A DNA stretch of 64,000 bases from Aliiroseovarius sp. M344 (GCF_025140835.1 NZ_CP081153.1:2666001-2730000), one strand, 5' to 3'. Shown: positions 1 to 9,415, counted from the stretch's first letter. The notes: generated by a model not told the origin, from the letters alone. Numbers and translations: made by a program.

Positions 1-42
1 AAGGATCGAGGGCGTGATCTTGATCGAACGGTCAAAAGGCAT
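1..42 (-). CDS. rpe: Ribulose-phosphate 3-epimerase, N-terminal fragment (cut by window edge)
   Basis: An ATG on the minus strand at 42 opens a frame that runs off the window after 14 codons (MPFDRSIKITPSIL). This is the characteristic start of Rhodobacterales ribulose-phosphate 3-epimerases, in which the first beta strand reads K-I-x-P-S-I-L. A GGAG stands about 9 nt upstream. The enzyme interconverts ribulose 5-phosphate and xylulose 5-phosphate in the pentose phosphate and Calvin pathways. Only the first strand of the TIM barrel is visible, so the call rests on the short N-terminal signature. Confidence 0.6.
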   Translation of the reverse strand, partial: MPFDRSIKITPSIL

Positions 43-121
43 GGACTGGTCTCCGGCTGGTTATTCTGACGCCCTTATACCGGGATATCCGAGATTGCGA
101 AGGGTGAATGCGACGGCTGTT

Positions 122-613
122 TTACCGTCGCGGCAGATCTGCATCGCAACGTTCGCCCCGCATGCAGGCTTCGATCTTGTTTAGCGTTTCATTTGAAGGG
201 TCGCCGTGGGCGAACCCGCCGCAGGGGTTTGTCTCCAACAGATAGGCCCTGTCTTTGCGCTTCAAAAACACCAAGGTGCGACCCGTCGACAACCCGCCGC
301 ACCACGGGCCGAAACACTGCACGTTGATGTCGATCTGACGCTGAAAGGCATTGGTGAAGCCGCTGCGCGTCAGGCTTTTGCCTGCAATACGCCCAGTCAG
401 GTAATTGTCGGGTTTGACGTCCTCTTGGCGGTTCCAGTCCACCTGCGGCAGGTGCTTCTCGTCGAAACTGAGGTTGCCCAGAACCACCACGTAATCGTCC
501 GACGACTTCGCGGCATCTTGAAAGGCCGAAATGGCGTTATAGGGCATGCAGGACAAAGCCAAGGCAGGTAGCGGCAACCCAATCATCACCGCCAAAGCAA
601 TCCAACGCATCAC
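122..613 (-). CDS. Secreted Cys-rich hypothetical protein
   Basis: This is a 163-residue protein with an N-terminal signal peptide ([19 protein letters not shown], then LSCMPY). The mature part has six or more cysteines, including a CFGPWCGG pair and a C-terminal CMRGERC. The first mature residues are Cys-Met-Pro, followed by an aliphatic VVVLGNL strand and later [20 protein letters not shown]. This layout recalls netrin/TIMP-like OB folds, but that is only an impression. The start ATG overlaps the rppH stop by 4 bp (ATGA), so the two are translationally coupled. A 7-bp inverted repeat (GCGACGG at 110-116, CCGTCGC at 125-131) spans the stop codon. I do not recognise a specific function. Confidence 0.75.
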   Translation of the reverse strand: MMRWIALAVMIGLPLPALALSCMPYNAISAFQDAAKSSDDYVVVLGNLSFDEKHLPQVDWNRQEDVKPDNYLTGRIAGKSLTRSGFTNAFQRQIDINVQCFGPWCGGLSTGRTLVFLKRKDRAYLLETNPCGGFAHGDPSNETLNKIEACMRGERCDADLPRR

Positions 614-1104
614 AAGTTACCCTTAAAGGCGTCCAGCACCTTTGCATAAATATCGCGCTTAAATGGCACGATATTGGCGACCACATCAGCCGGATCCATC
701 CATGCCCATTGGCTGAACTCTGGGTGTTCGGTTTCGATGTTCACCGCGCTGTCATCGCCATGGAACCGCACGAGGAACCAACGCTGTTTCTGACCACGGA
801 ACCGCCCTTTCCAGACGCGCGGGACCACGTCATGGGGCAGATCATAAGGCAACCAGTCCGGCATCTCTGCCTCGACCTGCACCAAATCCTGCGTCACGCC
901 GGTTTCCTCCCAAAGCTCTCGCAGTACCGCATCCCGGGGGTCTTCGCCGTCATCCACACCACCTTGCGGCATTTGCCAAGCGGTCTTGGTGCCCAGTTTC
1001 GGTGCATCCAATCGCTGGCCAACGAACACCTTGCCTTCGCGATTGGCAAGCATGATACCAACGCAGGGGCGATAGGGTAATTTTGCGATGTCTTCCGGGT
1101 TCAT
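610..1104 (-). CDS. rppH: RNA pyrophosphohydrolase (Nudix family)
   Basis: RppH removes pyrophosphate from 5'-triphosphate RNA, which starts 5'-end-dependent mRNA decay in the cytoplasm. The 164-residue product has a complete Nudix box at about residues 48-70 (GGVDDGEDP, then [10 protein letters not shown]) with the G-x5-E-x7-R-E-x2-E-E-x-G spacing intact. The flanking RppH signatures YRPCVGIML near the N-terminus, WQMPQGG before the box and WLPYDLP after it separate it from other Nudix hydrolases. The length matches alphaproteobacterial RppH. It lies downstream of ctpA, separated by a terminator-like hairpin at 1172-1200, and overlaps the next gene by 4 bp. Confidence 0.93.
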   Translation of the reverse strand: MNPEDIAKLPYRPCVGIMLANREGKVFVGQRLDAPKLGTKTAWQMPQGGVDDGEDPRDAVLRELWEETGVTQDLVQVEAEMPDWLPYDLPHDVVPRVWKGRFRGQKQRWFLVRFHGDDSAVNIETEHPEFSQWAWMDPADVVANIVPFKRDIYAKVLDAFKGNL

Positions 1105-1171
1105 GTTGAACTCTTTTCTTAGGGTCAGTACCTGAACATCAATCTTACTGGGTCATAACAGGCAAGAACGC

Positions 1172-1200
1172 AAAAGGGCCACCCGTTTGAGCAGCCCTTT
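1172..1200 (-). terminator. Intrinsic terminator of the gpmI-envC-ctpA unit
   Basis: AAAGGGC (1173-1179) and GCCCTTT (1194-1200) form a perfect 7-bp stem. Read on the minus strand the stem is followed by a short T run. It sits 18 nt past the ctpA stop, between ctpA and rppH. Confidence 0.6.
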
Positions 1201-1218
1201 CACAAATTTCGGACCCGG

Positions 1219-2553
1219 TTATTGCGCCATGGCGATGGTGGACAAGCCCTTGATCAGGTCAACCGCATAAGACAGTTGGAAATCATCATCGCGCAGCTTG
1301 GCGGCCTCTTCGGCCTCTTCACGCTCTTCCTCGATTTGACGCTTTTCGTCGTCGGTCAGGCTGTCGTTGTTCAAGCTGCCCCGCAGGTCAGCCTCGGTAC
1401 GCTGGCGACCGGTTTCTCCGTCTTCGTTCTCAGCCTCTGGAATACGCGGAGGCTGCTTCACAACGATGTCCGGTGATACGCCCAGCGCTTGGATCGAGCG
1501 CCCCGACGGCGTGTAATACCGTGCAGTCGTCAGGCGCATTGCGCCGTCAGAAGCCAGCGGCATGACCGTTTGCACCGACCCTTTACCAAAGCTTTTGGTT
1601 CCCACAACGATGGCGCGATGGTGGTCCTGAAGGGCGCCAGCCACAATTTCGGACGCCGAGGCCGAACCGCCGTTGATCAGGACGACCATCGGTTTACCTT
1701 CTGCCAAATCGCCGGCTTCAGCATTCACACGTTCGCTTTCGCCGGGGGTGCGGCCACGGGTCGAAACGATCTCTCCGTTTTCAAGGAAAGCATCTGACAC
1801 TTCGATCGCCTGGTTCAGAAGACCGCCCGGGTTATTGCGCAGGTCCAGCACAATGCCTTCGACGTTCTCCATCCCGCCCAGCGCTTCAACTTCGCGCGCC
1901 AGTCCATCGGACATGTTCGCATAGGTCTGGTCGTTGAACGTGGTCACGCGCAGCACCACCGTATTGCCAACAGAGCGCGCAGTCGCGGCGGTCAACTTGA
2001 TCGTATCGCGAATGATCGAGACATCGAAAGGTTCGTCAACGCCTTCGCGCACAACCGTGATGATGATCTCGGACCCGACCGGGCCACGCAACATGTTCAC
2101 AGCAGAGTCCAGCGTCAGACCCATCAAGGCTTCGCCATCCACATGGGTGATATAATCCCCGGATTCCACACCGGCATCTGCCGCGGGCGTCCCGTCCATT
2201 GGCGATACAACGCGCACGAACCCTTCCTCTTGGGTCACTTCGATACCCAAACCACCGAACGAACCGCGTGTCTGCACCCGCATATCGGCTGCATCCTTAG
2301 GGGAAAGATAGCTGGAATGCGGATCCAGCGAGGTGAGCATGCCATCAATCGCTGCCTCGATCAGATCAGCGGCGTCCACCTCTTCCACATATTGGGCGCG
2401 GATTCGTTCGAATATGTCGCCAAACAGGTCCAACTGCTCGTAGACAGTTGTGTTACTAGTGGCATCTTGGGCGAGAAGCGGCCCTGCAACCTGCGTGGTC
2501 ATAACCGCGCCTGCCAGAGTGCCTCCTAAGGCGGCCATCACGAATTTCTTCAT
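1219..2553 (-). CDS. ctpA: Carboxy-terminal processing protease (S41 family, exported)
   Basis: This is a 444-residue periplasmic S41 peptidase that trims or degrades envelope proteins from their C-termini. The order is: signal peptide (MKKFVMAALGGTLAGAV, cleavage after the LLA region near residue 28), helical N-terminal domain, PDZ domain (about 95-180, with the RGSFGGLGIEV substrate-binding loop), then the protease core. The catalytic Ser299 lies in NGGSASASEI and the general base Lys324 in SFGKGSVQ. The C-terminus is a charged Glu/Arg-rich segment. I start at 2553 because AAGGA lies just upstream; the longer frame would run into envC. The neighbour is the murein hydrolase activator EnvC, and the pairing suggests cell-wall hydrolase control. 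Confidence 0.93.
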   Translation of the reverse strand: MKKFVMAALGGTLAGAVMTTQVAGPLLAQDATSNTTVYEQLDLFGDIFERIRAQYVEEVDAADLIEAAIDGMLTSLDPHSSYLSPKDAADMRVQTRGSFGGLGIEVTQEEGFVRVVSPMDGTPAADAGVESGDYITHVDGEALMGLTLDSAVNMLRGPVGSEIIITVVREGVDEPFDVSIIRDTIKLTAATARSVGNTVVLRVTTFNDQTYANMSDGLAREVEALGGMENVEGIVLDLRNNPGGLLNQAIEVSDAFLENGEIVSTRGRTPGESERVNAEAGDLAEGKPMVVLINGGSASASEIVAGALQDHHRAIVVGTKSFGKGSVQTVMPLASDGAMRLTTARYYTPSGRSIQALGVSPDIVVKQPPRIPEAENEDGETGRQRTEADLRGSLNNDSLTDDEKRQIEEEREEAEEAAKLRDDDFQLSYAVDLIKGLSTIAMAQ

Positions 2554-2558
2554 CAATT

Positions 2559-3719
2559 TCAATCCTTGCCTGCCGCGAACCACTCTGCTGGGTTCACGGG
2601 CGTTCCATTCTTTCTCAGCTCTATATAGAGCGTTTCCGACCAGTCTGCGCCAGTTCCTTCCTCCGCAGCGATCAAAAACGCTTGATCATTGCTCAAATCT
2701 GCTCCGCCCATCAGGCCAATTGGCGCGCCTTTCGGCAGGACTTCGCCAACTTCGCCGTAAAGTTGGCCAAGCCCAGCCAGCACCAACAGATAGCCTTCGT
2801 CGGGCTCAATAATCGCAACGTTACCATAATCTAGCAAAGGCCCAAGATAGCGGATGGTTGCGTGCCAAGGCGTGGTGACAAGGGCCAGAGGCCGGGTCGC
2901 AACCACATATCCAGGGCGCCGCACACCAGCCGCATCAACCTCGTCAAAGCGGCGAATGATCTGGCCCAGAACCGGCATCGCCAAACGGCCTTGGATGCTA
3001 TCGAAACGTTGCGATGCCGCCGCGCCACTAGCCGGCACGGGTTCCGACATCAAACCGTCTGCAAAACTTGCCAGCGTGTCCGAACTGTCGACCAAAGACT
3101 TCATGCGCGCGTCGTCGATGATGAACCGGCGCGGTAATTCCGTGCGTCGTGCGATTGCAAGGCTCAGTTCGAAGCGCGCATCCTGCGCGCCCTCAAGGCC
3201 GGTTTTCAACGTCTCGACGGCATTTTCCTGCAAACCTCGCAGGATCTGCAGTTCCTCCAGCCCGCTGCGCAGGGTTTCAGCCTGGGCCTGCAGGGCGGGG
3301 GCGACTTCGGACAAAATCATGCCAGATCGGGCAGTGCCGATGGGACCAGCAGGATGGATCAGCAGGGCGGGTTCGGGGGCACGTTCGATGGTTTGAAGCA
3401 CGCCCAAAAGCTTGGACAACCGCCTGCTTTCCGCCGTCAACGCGCCTTGGATTGTGGCCTCGCGCAGGCTGGCGCGCCGCAACCCGTCGCGCAGGGCGGA
3501 CAGACCTTCTTCGTAGGCTTGAACAGCTTGTGTTAGCGCTGCGATACGGTCATTGGATTTTTCGGCCTCAGCCAGTGCAAGCGTCGCCTTATCAAGCGCC
3601 AACATCGCGGCCCGTGCCGCGTCTGTCGGTTCTGATTGCGCACGCGCCGGATCCGTCGACACCCATGCCAGACAAACTGCCCCCGCAAGCAGAGGAAAAA
3701 GGCGCGCCGCCCCCATCAC
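2559..3719 (-). CDS. envC: EnvC-like murein hydrolase activator (degenerate M23 domain)
   Basis: The 386-residue periplasmic protein has a signal peptide (ends ...STDPARAQS), a long coiled-coil region (about 30-230, rich in Ala, Leu, Glu, Arg) and a C-terminal LytM/M23-like domain (about 255-380). In that domain the usual zinc ligands HxxxD and HxH are not seen: the segments read TPWHATIRYLGPLLDYGN and TLYIELRKNG. Such loss is typical of EnvC and NlpD, which activate amidases instead of cutting murein. YIELRKNGTPVNPAEW at the C-terminus is a family hallmark. The start overlaps the gpmI stop by 4 bp, and ctpA follows directly. It probably acts in septal peptidoglycan splitting. Confidence 0.85.
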   Translation of the reverse strand: MMGAARLFPLLAGAVCLAWVSTDPARAQSEPTDAARAAMLALDKATLALAEAEKSNDRIAALTQAVQAYEEGLSALRDGLRRASLREATIQGALTAESRRLSKLLGVLQTIERAPEPALLIHPAGPIGTARSGMILSEVAPALQAQAETLRSGLEELQILRGLQENAVETLKTGLEGAQDARFELSLAIARRTELPRRFIIDDARMKSLVDSSDTLASFADGLMSEPVPASGAAASQRFDSIQGRLAMPVLGQIIRRFDEVDAAGVRRPGYVVATRPLALVTTPWHATIRYLGPLLDYGNVAIIEPDEGYLLVLAGLGQLYGEVGEVLPKGAPIGLMGGADLSNDQAFLIAAEEGTGADWSETLYIELRKNGTPVNPAEWFAAGKD

Positions 3720-5236
3720 CGGCGGATCAGGCTTTCGCCTGTCATTTCAACCGGCTTGTCTATTTGCATCAGCTCCAACAGTGTCGGGGCCAGATCAGCC
3801 AAACGACCATGCGCAAGCGTTGCGCCTTCGGGTCCGCCAAACAGGATCACGGGAACAGGGTTGGTTGTGTGTGCCGTATGCGGGCCATTGGTCGTCTCGT
3901 CCCACATGGTTTCGCAATTGCCGTGATCGGCGGTCACGATCATCGCGCCGCCGACATCTGTCAGCGCTTCTATTACCTTGCCCAGACCTTCGTCGACAGC
4001 TTCGCAGGCGGCGATGGCAGCGGCCAGATCACCGGTGTGGCCCACCATGTCGGGGTTGGCATAGTTGGTGACAATCAGGTCAAACCTATCGCGAATGGCA
4101 CCAACGAAATGCTCGGTCACCTCGGGCGCCGACATCTCGGGCTGCAAGTCATAGGTCGCAACCTTGGGACTGGCGGCCATATAGCGGACTTCGCCGTCCA
4201 CCGGCGCTTCTTTTCCACCGTTCAGAAAGAAAGTGACATGAGGGTATTTCTCGGTCTCGGCGGTGTGAAATTGTGTTTTGCTATGCTGCGCCACCCATTC
4301 AGCCAGCGTGTTCACAATGTTCCGCTTGGGAAAACAGGTTGTCATATAGGCGTTGTGAGCGTCGGAATATTCGACCATCCCCAGCATTGCAGACAGTTTC
4401 GGCCGGCGCCCTGTGTCGAACTCTGCAAAATTGGGCTCGCCAACGGCGCGCAAAATCTCGCGCGCACGATCCGCCCGGAAGTTTACGAAAAACAGCCCGT
4501 CGCCGTCTTTCATCCCACCGTAACCCGTCACTACCGCCGGGGCGACAAACTCGTCCGTTTCGCCTTTGGCATAAGACGCCGCAAGGGCTGCATCCGCATC
4601 TGCTGCGCCATTCCCCTGCCCGGTTACCATGGCCTCATAGGCACGGCCCACCCGCTCCCACCGATTGTCCCGATCCATCGCGAAATAGCGGCCCACAACG
4701 GTGCCGATGCGTGCGCCCTCGGGTAGATCGGCTTCAAAGGCGGCGACTTGTTCGCGCGCCGATTGCGGCGGCACATCGCGCCCATCAGTGATCACATGCA
4801 CGACAACCGGCAGACCGGCATCGATCAGTGCCTTGGCCGCAGCGACCAGATGGTCCTGGTGACTATGCACCCCACCGCGGCTGACCAAACCGGCAATATG
4901 GGCGGTGCCGCCAGCGGTCTTGACCTTCTGTGCGAAGTCACTCAGGTCTTTATTTGCAAAGAACGAGCCATCCTCGATCGCCAGATCAATCTGCCCCAAA
5001 TCCATCGACACGACACGACCCGCGCCAATGTTCGTATGCCCAACTTCCGAGTTTCCCATCTGCCCGGTTGGCAGGCCGACATCGGGTCCATGGGTGATCA
5101 AAGTGTTGTTTGGGCAGGTCGCCATCAACCGATCAAAATTTGGTGTATTTGCCAGCACAGGCGCATTGTAGTCGCGACCTTCGCGCAATCCCCAACCATC
5201 GAGAATACACAGAACGACAGGCTTGGGCGTGGTCAT
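3716..5236 (-). CDS. gpmI: 2,3-bisphosphoglycerate-independent phosphoglycerate mutase
   Basis: GpmI interconverts 3- and 2-phosphoglycerate with two Mn ions and a phosphoserine intermediate, in the cytoplasm. The 506-residue length is normal. Visible motifs are VVLCILDGWG (first metal Asp), GLPTGQMGNSEVGH with the catalytic Ser, ITDGRDVPP, NFRADRAREI, and the C-terminal metal sites ADHGNCE and HTAHTTNPVP. The start at 5236 gives MTTPKPVVLCILDGWG, the usual family N-terminus, with AGGA about 9 nt upstream; the 23 extra upstream codons are unsupported. The gene leads a coupled gpmI-envC-ctpA unit. Confidence 0.95.
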   Translation of the reverse strand: MTTPKPVVLCILDGWGLREGRDYNAPVLANTPNFDRLMATCPNNTLITHGPDVGLPTGQMGNSEVGHTNIGAGRVVSMDLGQIDLAIEDGSFFANKDLSDFAQKVKTAGGTAHIAGLVSRGGVHSHQDHLVAAAKALIDAGLPVVVHVITDGRDVPPQSAREQVAAFEADLPEGARIGTVVGRYFAMDRDNRWERVGRAYEAMVTGQGNGAADADAALAASYAKGETDEFVAPAVVTGYGGMKDGDGLFFVNFRADRAREILRAVGEPNFAEFDTGRRPKLSAMLGMVEYSDAHNAYMTTCFPKRNIVNTLAEWVAQHSKTQFHTAETEKYPHVTFFLNGGKEAPVDGEVRYMAASPKVATYDLQPEMSAPEVTEHFVGAIRDRFDLIVTNYANPDMVGHTGDLAAAIAACEAVDEGLGKVIEALTDVGGAMIVTADHGNCETMWDETTNGPHTAHTTNPVPVILFGGPEGATLAHGRLADLAPTLLELMQIDKPVEMTGESLIRR

Positions 5237-5320
5237 TTTCAGGGATCCTCTGGCTGCTCTGATCCTATTTATGGCGCGCAAGGCACAGACGCAAGGCAGC
5301 CGCATCAGCGCGTGTTTTGG

Positions 5321-5791
5321 TCAGGCCCGGTGATAGGGGCTTCCGGCAAGGATCGACGCCGCCCGGTAAAGCTGTTCAGACAGCATCACACGCACCAACA
5401 TATGCGGCCAAACCATCTTACCAAAGGACAGGCTTGCATCGGCTTTGGCGCGCAAACCGGGGTCGATCCCGTCGGCGCCGCCGATCACAAAGGCGACGTC
5501 GCCGCGACCATCATCGCGCCAGCGCCCCAGAAGATTTGCGAAACTGGGCGAGGTCATGACTTTGCCCCGCTCATCCAGCGTGCAGATCAACGCGCCTTTG
5601 GGCAGGGCGCGTTCCAACAGGGCAGCCTCAGCCGCCATACCGCCACCCTTCTTGTCTTCAACTTCATGAAGGTCAACCGGACCCAGACCCAACGCGCGAC
5701 CAGTGCGGTCAAAGCGGGTCACATAGTCGTCGATCAGGTCGCGCTCAGGGCCACCGCGCAGGCGGCCCACAGCGCAAATGTGTACTTTCAT
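5321..5791 (-). CDS. rlmH: 23S rRNA (pseudouridine1915-N3)-methyltransferase RlmH
   Basis: RlmH is a SPOUT-class methyltransferase that modifies pseudouridine 1915 in helix 69 of 23S rRNA. The 156 residues start MKVHICAVGRLRGGPE and contain the SAM-binding knot FVIGGADG and the C-terminal PHMLVRVMLSEQLYRA and SPYHR motifs. The length matches the family norm of about 155. I start at 5791; the longer frame would overlap rsfS, which ends 19 nt upstream. The rsfS-rlmH pairing is conserved and couples two late ribosome-maturation functions. Confidence 0.95.
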   Translation of the reverse strand: MKVHICAVGRLRGGPERDLIDDYVTRFDRTGRALGLGPVDLHEVEDKKGGGMAAEAALLERALPKGALICTLDERGKVMTSPSFANLLGRWRDDGRGDVAFVIGGADGIDPGLRAKADASLSFGKMVWPHMLVRVMLSEQLYRAASILAGSPYHRA

Positions 5792-5810
5792 GTCAGGCCA
5801 ATCCTGACAC

Positions 5811-6179
5811 TCAGCTTGGCGCGCCCGTCGTTGCGCCCGGCTCCAGCCACATCTTTTCAAGCTGATAGAACTCGCGCACTTCCGGACGGAACACGTGGAT
5901 GATCACATCACCCGCGTCGATCAGCACCCAGTCGCCCTGATCTTTGCCTTCAATTTTACAGAAGACATCCATTTCCTGCTTGAGCTTCTCGGTCAGCTTT
6001 TCCGAGATCGCAGCAACCTGACGGGTCGACCGACCGGAACAAACGACCATATGATCGGCCATCTCTGATTTGCCACGCAAATCAATGATCACCACATCTT
6101 CGGCTTTGTCATCATCAAGTGAGCTAAGAACGCGCGACAAGATGTTGTCGCTGACGCTTGTTTGAGGGGCCACCTTCAT
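5811..6179 (-). CDS. rsfS: Ribosomal silencing factor RsfS
   Basis: RsfS binds ribosomal protein uL14 and blocks 30S-50S joining when nutrients run short. The 122-residue protein has the full RsfS/Iojap domain: VVIIDLRGKSEMADHMVVCSG, then ISEKLTEKLK, GDWVLIDAGDVIIHVF and REFYQLEKMW. The N-terminal 15 residues and a short Pro/Thr tail lie outside the domain. It is the first gene of a tight rsfS-rlmH pair. The 176 bp upstream, before the convergent end of the MscS gene, should hold its promoter, but I could not pick one out. Confidence 0.95.
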   Translation of the reverse strand: MKVAPQTSVSDNILSRVLSSLDDDKAEDVVIIDLRGKSEMADHMVVCSGRSTRQVAAISEKLTEKLKQEMDVFCKIEGKDQGDWVLIDAGDVIIHVFRPEVREFYQLEKMWLEPGATTGAPS

Positions 6180-6355
6180 TGCGGGTTTCCCTGCGGTCGC
6201 ATCTTCAGCGACCTCTGTTTGCGGAGACAGAACATTGTCCTCCTATCGATGCGCGCCAATCCGCCCCGGCGCTGGGCACATAAGAATCGTAGCATCACAT
6301 GGGGGCTATCTCAACGTTGGTCAAGCAACTGGTCAGGATCGGGGGTGCAAATGGG

Positions 6356-7759
6356 TCACGCTTGCGGTTTTTCGCCAATTTCCACCTCCTCCAGCAACCG
6401 AACTTCGCGTTGCGGGAACGGGAACGAGATGTCGTGTTCCCGAAACGCATCCCAAAGCGCCAGATAAACGTTGCCGCGAATATTGGTCAGGCCGCCCGTC
6501 GGATCATCAATCCAGAACCGCAGGATGTAATCGACCGTGCTGTCACCAAAGCCAACAATGTGGCAAACCGGGGGGCGAAAACTCAGCACCCGCGAGACAC
6601 TGGTTGCCGCCTCGATCGCAACTTTTCGCACCTTATGTGGATCATCCGCATAGGCAGTGCCAAAGAAGATATCCAATCGCACGAACGAATTGGTGTGAGA
6701 CCAGTTCACCACCTGCCCAGTGATCAGATCCTCGTTCGGGATCAGGTATTCGCGCCCGTCCCGTGTGACAACCGACACATAACGCGCGCCCAACTGTTGG
6801 ATCCAGCCGAAGGTTTCACCCAGACTGATCACGTCGCCGGGTTTGATGGATTTATCCAGCAGAATGATGACACCTGAGACGAGGTTCGACACGACTTTCT
6901 GAAGGCCGAAACCCAAACCAAGACCAATGGCACCAGACAGGAACGCAAGCCCCGTCAGATCAACGCCAATCACTTTCAAACCAAGGAAGAACGCCGCGCC
7001 ATAGGCCAACAACTGAATGAACTTAACCGTCAGCACCTGCATCGACGGCGAAATGTCGTCGTTGTTGCGCACCCTTTCAGACGACGCGCGGCTGAACATG
7101 CGCGCGAGGGCGAACAACGCCGCCGTCACCACCACCGCGCTGATCACATCTAAAAGCGAGATGCGGAAATCGCCAACAGAAATGGCAAGGTTATCAAGCA
7201 CATCGCCAATTTCGTCCGTCACGCCAAGGTAGTAAATCGTAACGTAGATCCACAGGCCCCACTTGGTGGTTCGGCGCAGCATGCGGTTTTCGACCACCAC
7301 CGAAGCATAGCCGACCAATATCCATGCCAATGCCAACGTGCCGATTGCGGCGATCAGATATGACCGCGACGGCCAAGTCACTTCGCGCATTACTGCCACG
7401 ATCAGCCACGAGGCGATGACAAACAGGATCATCGGAATTCGGCGGCGGGTGTGGATGGCCAATCGCAATCGGCGCTTAGACCAGCCCTCGCGTGATCGCA
7501 ACCAGTGGTCGACTTTCGGGTTCAGGAACTTGCCTGCACCCCAGCTCGCAATCGCAAGCAAAATAATGGCTGCCACTTGATACAGCCGCCAAGTCTGCCC
7601 AAGGCTTAAAACAAAGGCCGCACCGTCGTTCCACAAAGGCATCAGCTGATCGCGCAACGAAACGATTGTCTCGTTGGCGAGGTCTGGCAGGTTTTCAGGG
7701 CCAGAGCTGGTATTAGGTGTGGTGCTGGCGCCGGACGGCGTCGATTGTTCGCTCTCCAT
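6356..7759 (-). CDS. MscS-family mechanosensitive ion channel
   Basis: This 467-residue inner-membrane protein has a polar, low-complexity N-terminus (Ser/Thr/Pro), about five membrane spans, then the MscS core. The pore helix with its Gly/Ala packing face reads LSGAIGLGLGFGLQKVVSN, followed by SGVIILLDKSIKPGD and the beta domain (ARYVSVVTRDGREYLIPNE). A C-terminal alpha/beta domain includes the ISFPFPQREVRLL end strand seen in many MscS proteins. It presumably opens under osmotic downshock. The extra N-terminal helices place it nearer the medium-length YbdG/YnaI-like group than the three-span E. coli MscS. Confidence 0.9.
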   Translation of the reverse strand: MESEQSTPSGASTTPNTSSGPENLPDLANETIVSLRDQLMPLWNDGAAFVLSLGQTWRLYQVAAIILLAIASWGAGKFLNPKVDHWLRSREGWSKRRLRLAIHTRRRIPMILFVIASWLIVAVMREVTWPSRSYLIAAIGTLALAWILVGYASVVVENRMLRRTTKWGLWIYVTIYYLGVTDEIGDVLDNLAISVGDFRISLLDVISAVVVTAALFALARMFSRASSERVRNNDDISPSMQVLTVKFIQLLAYGAAFFLGLKVIGVDLTGLAFLSGAIGLGLGFGLQKVVSNLVSGVIILLDKSIKPGDVISLGETFGWIQQLGARYVSVVTRDGREYLIPNEDLITGQVVNWSHTNSFVRLDIFFGTAYADDPHKVRKVAIEAATSVSRVLSFRPPVCHIVGFGDSTVDYILRFWIDDPTGGLTNIRGNVYLALWDAFREHDISFPFPQREVRLLEEVEIGEKPQA

Positions 7760-8008
7760 CCGCTGACTTTTGCACGCAGGTTACGGCGCGTCCAGAGGTC
7801 GAATTCAACACCAACCCCATGCGCCCTTGCCCCTTATGCTGCAAAGGAGTATCTCGATGTCATGACTCGGGTTTTCGATATGGATGAACGTGCGCGCCTG
7901 CCTTGGCGTTTTTTTGGTGCGACACGAAATGTGCGCGCCCACCTATAAGGTGGTGCCCCAAACCTATCACAACCTGACAGACATCCACGCCTATCCACGG
8001 AGAGCGAA
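7760..8008. other. leuC upstream region, no assigned gene
   Basis: This 249-bp region separates the MscS gene (minus) from leuC (plus). It contains an AAAGGAG at 7843-7849, a 28-codon frame at 7862-7948 and a small perfect hairpin CCACCT-ATA-AGGTGG at 7939-7953 over the end of that frame. The frame is not leucine-rich, so it does not look like a classical leucine attenuator peptide. I see no convincing promoter. Confidence 0.4.
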
Positions 8009-9415
8009 ATGACCGCCCCGAAGACACTCTATGATAAAATCTGGGATGCCCATGTGGCCCACGAAGCCGATGATGGCACTTGCTTACTGTATATCGACCG
8101 CCATCTGGTTCACGAAGTCACCAGTCCGCAAGCCTTTGAAGGGCTGCGTCTAGCGGGCCGTCAAGTGCATGCACCTGACAAAACGATCGCCGTCCCGGAT
8201 CACAACGTGCCGACAACTCTTGATCGCGCCAAGGGCATCGAGAACGAGGAAAGCCGCATCCAAGTCGAGGCGCTGGACAAGAACGCCAAGGATTTCGGTA
8301 TTCACTATTACCCTGTCGACGACGTGCGTCAGGGGATCGTGCACATCGTCGGACCCGAGCAAGGTTGGACCCTGCCCGGCATGACCGTCGTTTGCGGCGA
8401 CAGCCACACCGCGACCCACGGCGCGTTTGGTGCCTTGGCGCATGGCATCGGCACATCTGAGGTCGAACATGTATTGGCCACGCAAACGCTGATCCAGAAA
8501 AAATCTAAGAATATGAAGGTTGAGATCACCGGAAAGCTGACGCCCGGTGTGACCGCCAAGGACATCACGCTTGCGGTGATCGGCAAGACCGGCACCGCTG
8601 GCGGCACCGGCTATGTCATCGAATATTGCGGCGAAGCGATCCGCGACCTGTCGATGGAAGGGCGTATGACCGTCTGCAATATGGCCATCGAAGGCGGCGC
8701 CCGCGCCGGTTTGATCGCGCCTGACGAAACCACCTTCGAGTATGTCAAAGGCCGCCCCCATGCGCCGAAAGCGGGTCAATGGGAGCAAGCGCTGGCATAC
8801 TGGAAGACGCTTTATACCGACGAAGGCGCACATTTCGACAAGGTCATCACCCTGAAAGGGGAAGAGATCGAGCCGGTTGTGACCTGGGGCACGTCGCCCG
8901 AAGATGTTTTGCCGATTTCAGCCATTGTGCCCAGCCCCGAAGACTTTACCGGTGGCAAGGTCGAAGCTGCCAAACGCGCCATCGAGTATATGGGCCTGAC
9001 ACCCGGCCAAAAGCTGACAGATATCGAGATTGACACCGTCTTTATTGGATCATGCACGAACGGGCGTATCGAAGACCTGCGCGCCGTCGCGGAGGTGGTC
9101 AAAGGCAAGAAAATCAAGAACGGCTTGCGCGCGATGATCGTGCCAGGGTCCGGCCTTGTGCGCGCTCAGGCGGAAGAAGAAGGACTGGCTGAAATCTTTC
9201 AGGAGGCTGGTTTCGAATGGCGTTTGGCCGGGTGCTCGATGTGCCTTGCAATGAACCCGGATCAGTTGGCCGAAAAAGAGCGCTGCGCTTCGACATCGAA
9301 CCGGAACTTCGAAGGCCGTCAGGGCTATAAAGGCCGCACGCATCTTGTCAGCCCGGCAATGGCCGCAGCCGCAGCTTTGACGGGTCGCCTGACGGACGTC
9401 CGCGAGTTGATGTGA
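8009..9415 (+). CDS. leuC: 3-isopropylmalate dehydratase large subunit
   Basis: LeuC with LeuD isomerises 2-isopropylmalate to 3-isopropylmalate in leucine biosynthesis, using a [4Fe-4S] cluster. The 468-residue product has the aconitase-superfamily motifs: [17 protein letters not shown] at the N-terminus, [18 protein letters not shown], the cluster cysteine in [12 protein letters not shown] and the paired cysteines in [12 protein letters not shown], followed by [12 protein letters not shown]. The start ATG follows a GGAGAG. A hairpin terminator lies 47 bp past the stop, so leuC is probably transcribed separately from leuD, which is over 1.2 kb away. Confidence 0.97.
   Translation: MTAPKTLYDKIWDAHVAHEADDGTCLLYIDRHLVHEVTSPQAFEGLRLAGRQVHAPDKTIAVPDHNVPTTLDRAKGIENEESRIQVEALDKNAKDFGIHYYPVDDVRQGIVHIVGPEQGWTLPGMTVVCGDSHTATHGAFGALAHGIGTSEVEHVLATQTLIQKKSKNMKVEITGKLTPGVTAKDITLAVIGKTGTAGGTGYVIEYCGEAIRDLSMEGRMTVCNMAIEGGARAGLIAPDETTFEYVKGRPHAPKAGQWEQALAYWKTLYTDEGAHFDKVITLKGEEIEPVVTWGTSPEDVLPISAIVPSPEDFTGGKVEAAKRAIEYMGLTPGQKLTDIEIDTVFIGSCTNGRIEDLRAVAEVVKGKKIKNGLRAMIVPGSGLVRAQAEEEGLAEIFQEAGFEWRLAGCSMCLAMNPDQLAEKERCASTSNRNFEGRQGYKGRTHLVSPAMAAAAALTGRLTDVRELM

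Noticed and set aside
3149..4726. A 525-codon plus-strand frame.
   Set aside because: It lies antisense to envC and gpmI, both of which have full motif sets. GC-rich coding DNA often leaves long open frames on the opposite strand. No family pattern is visible.
7745..7948. A 67-codon frame ahead of leuC.
   Set aside because: Its first part is antisense to the MscS gene start. Only its 28-codon C-terminal part, with its own start and Shine-Dalgarno, is worth noting, and that is reported as a tentative finding.
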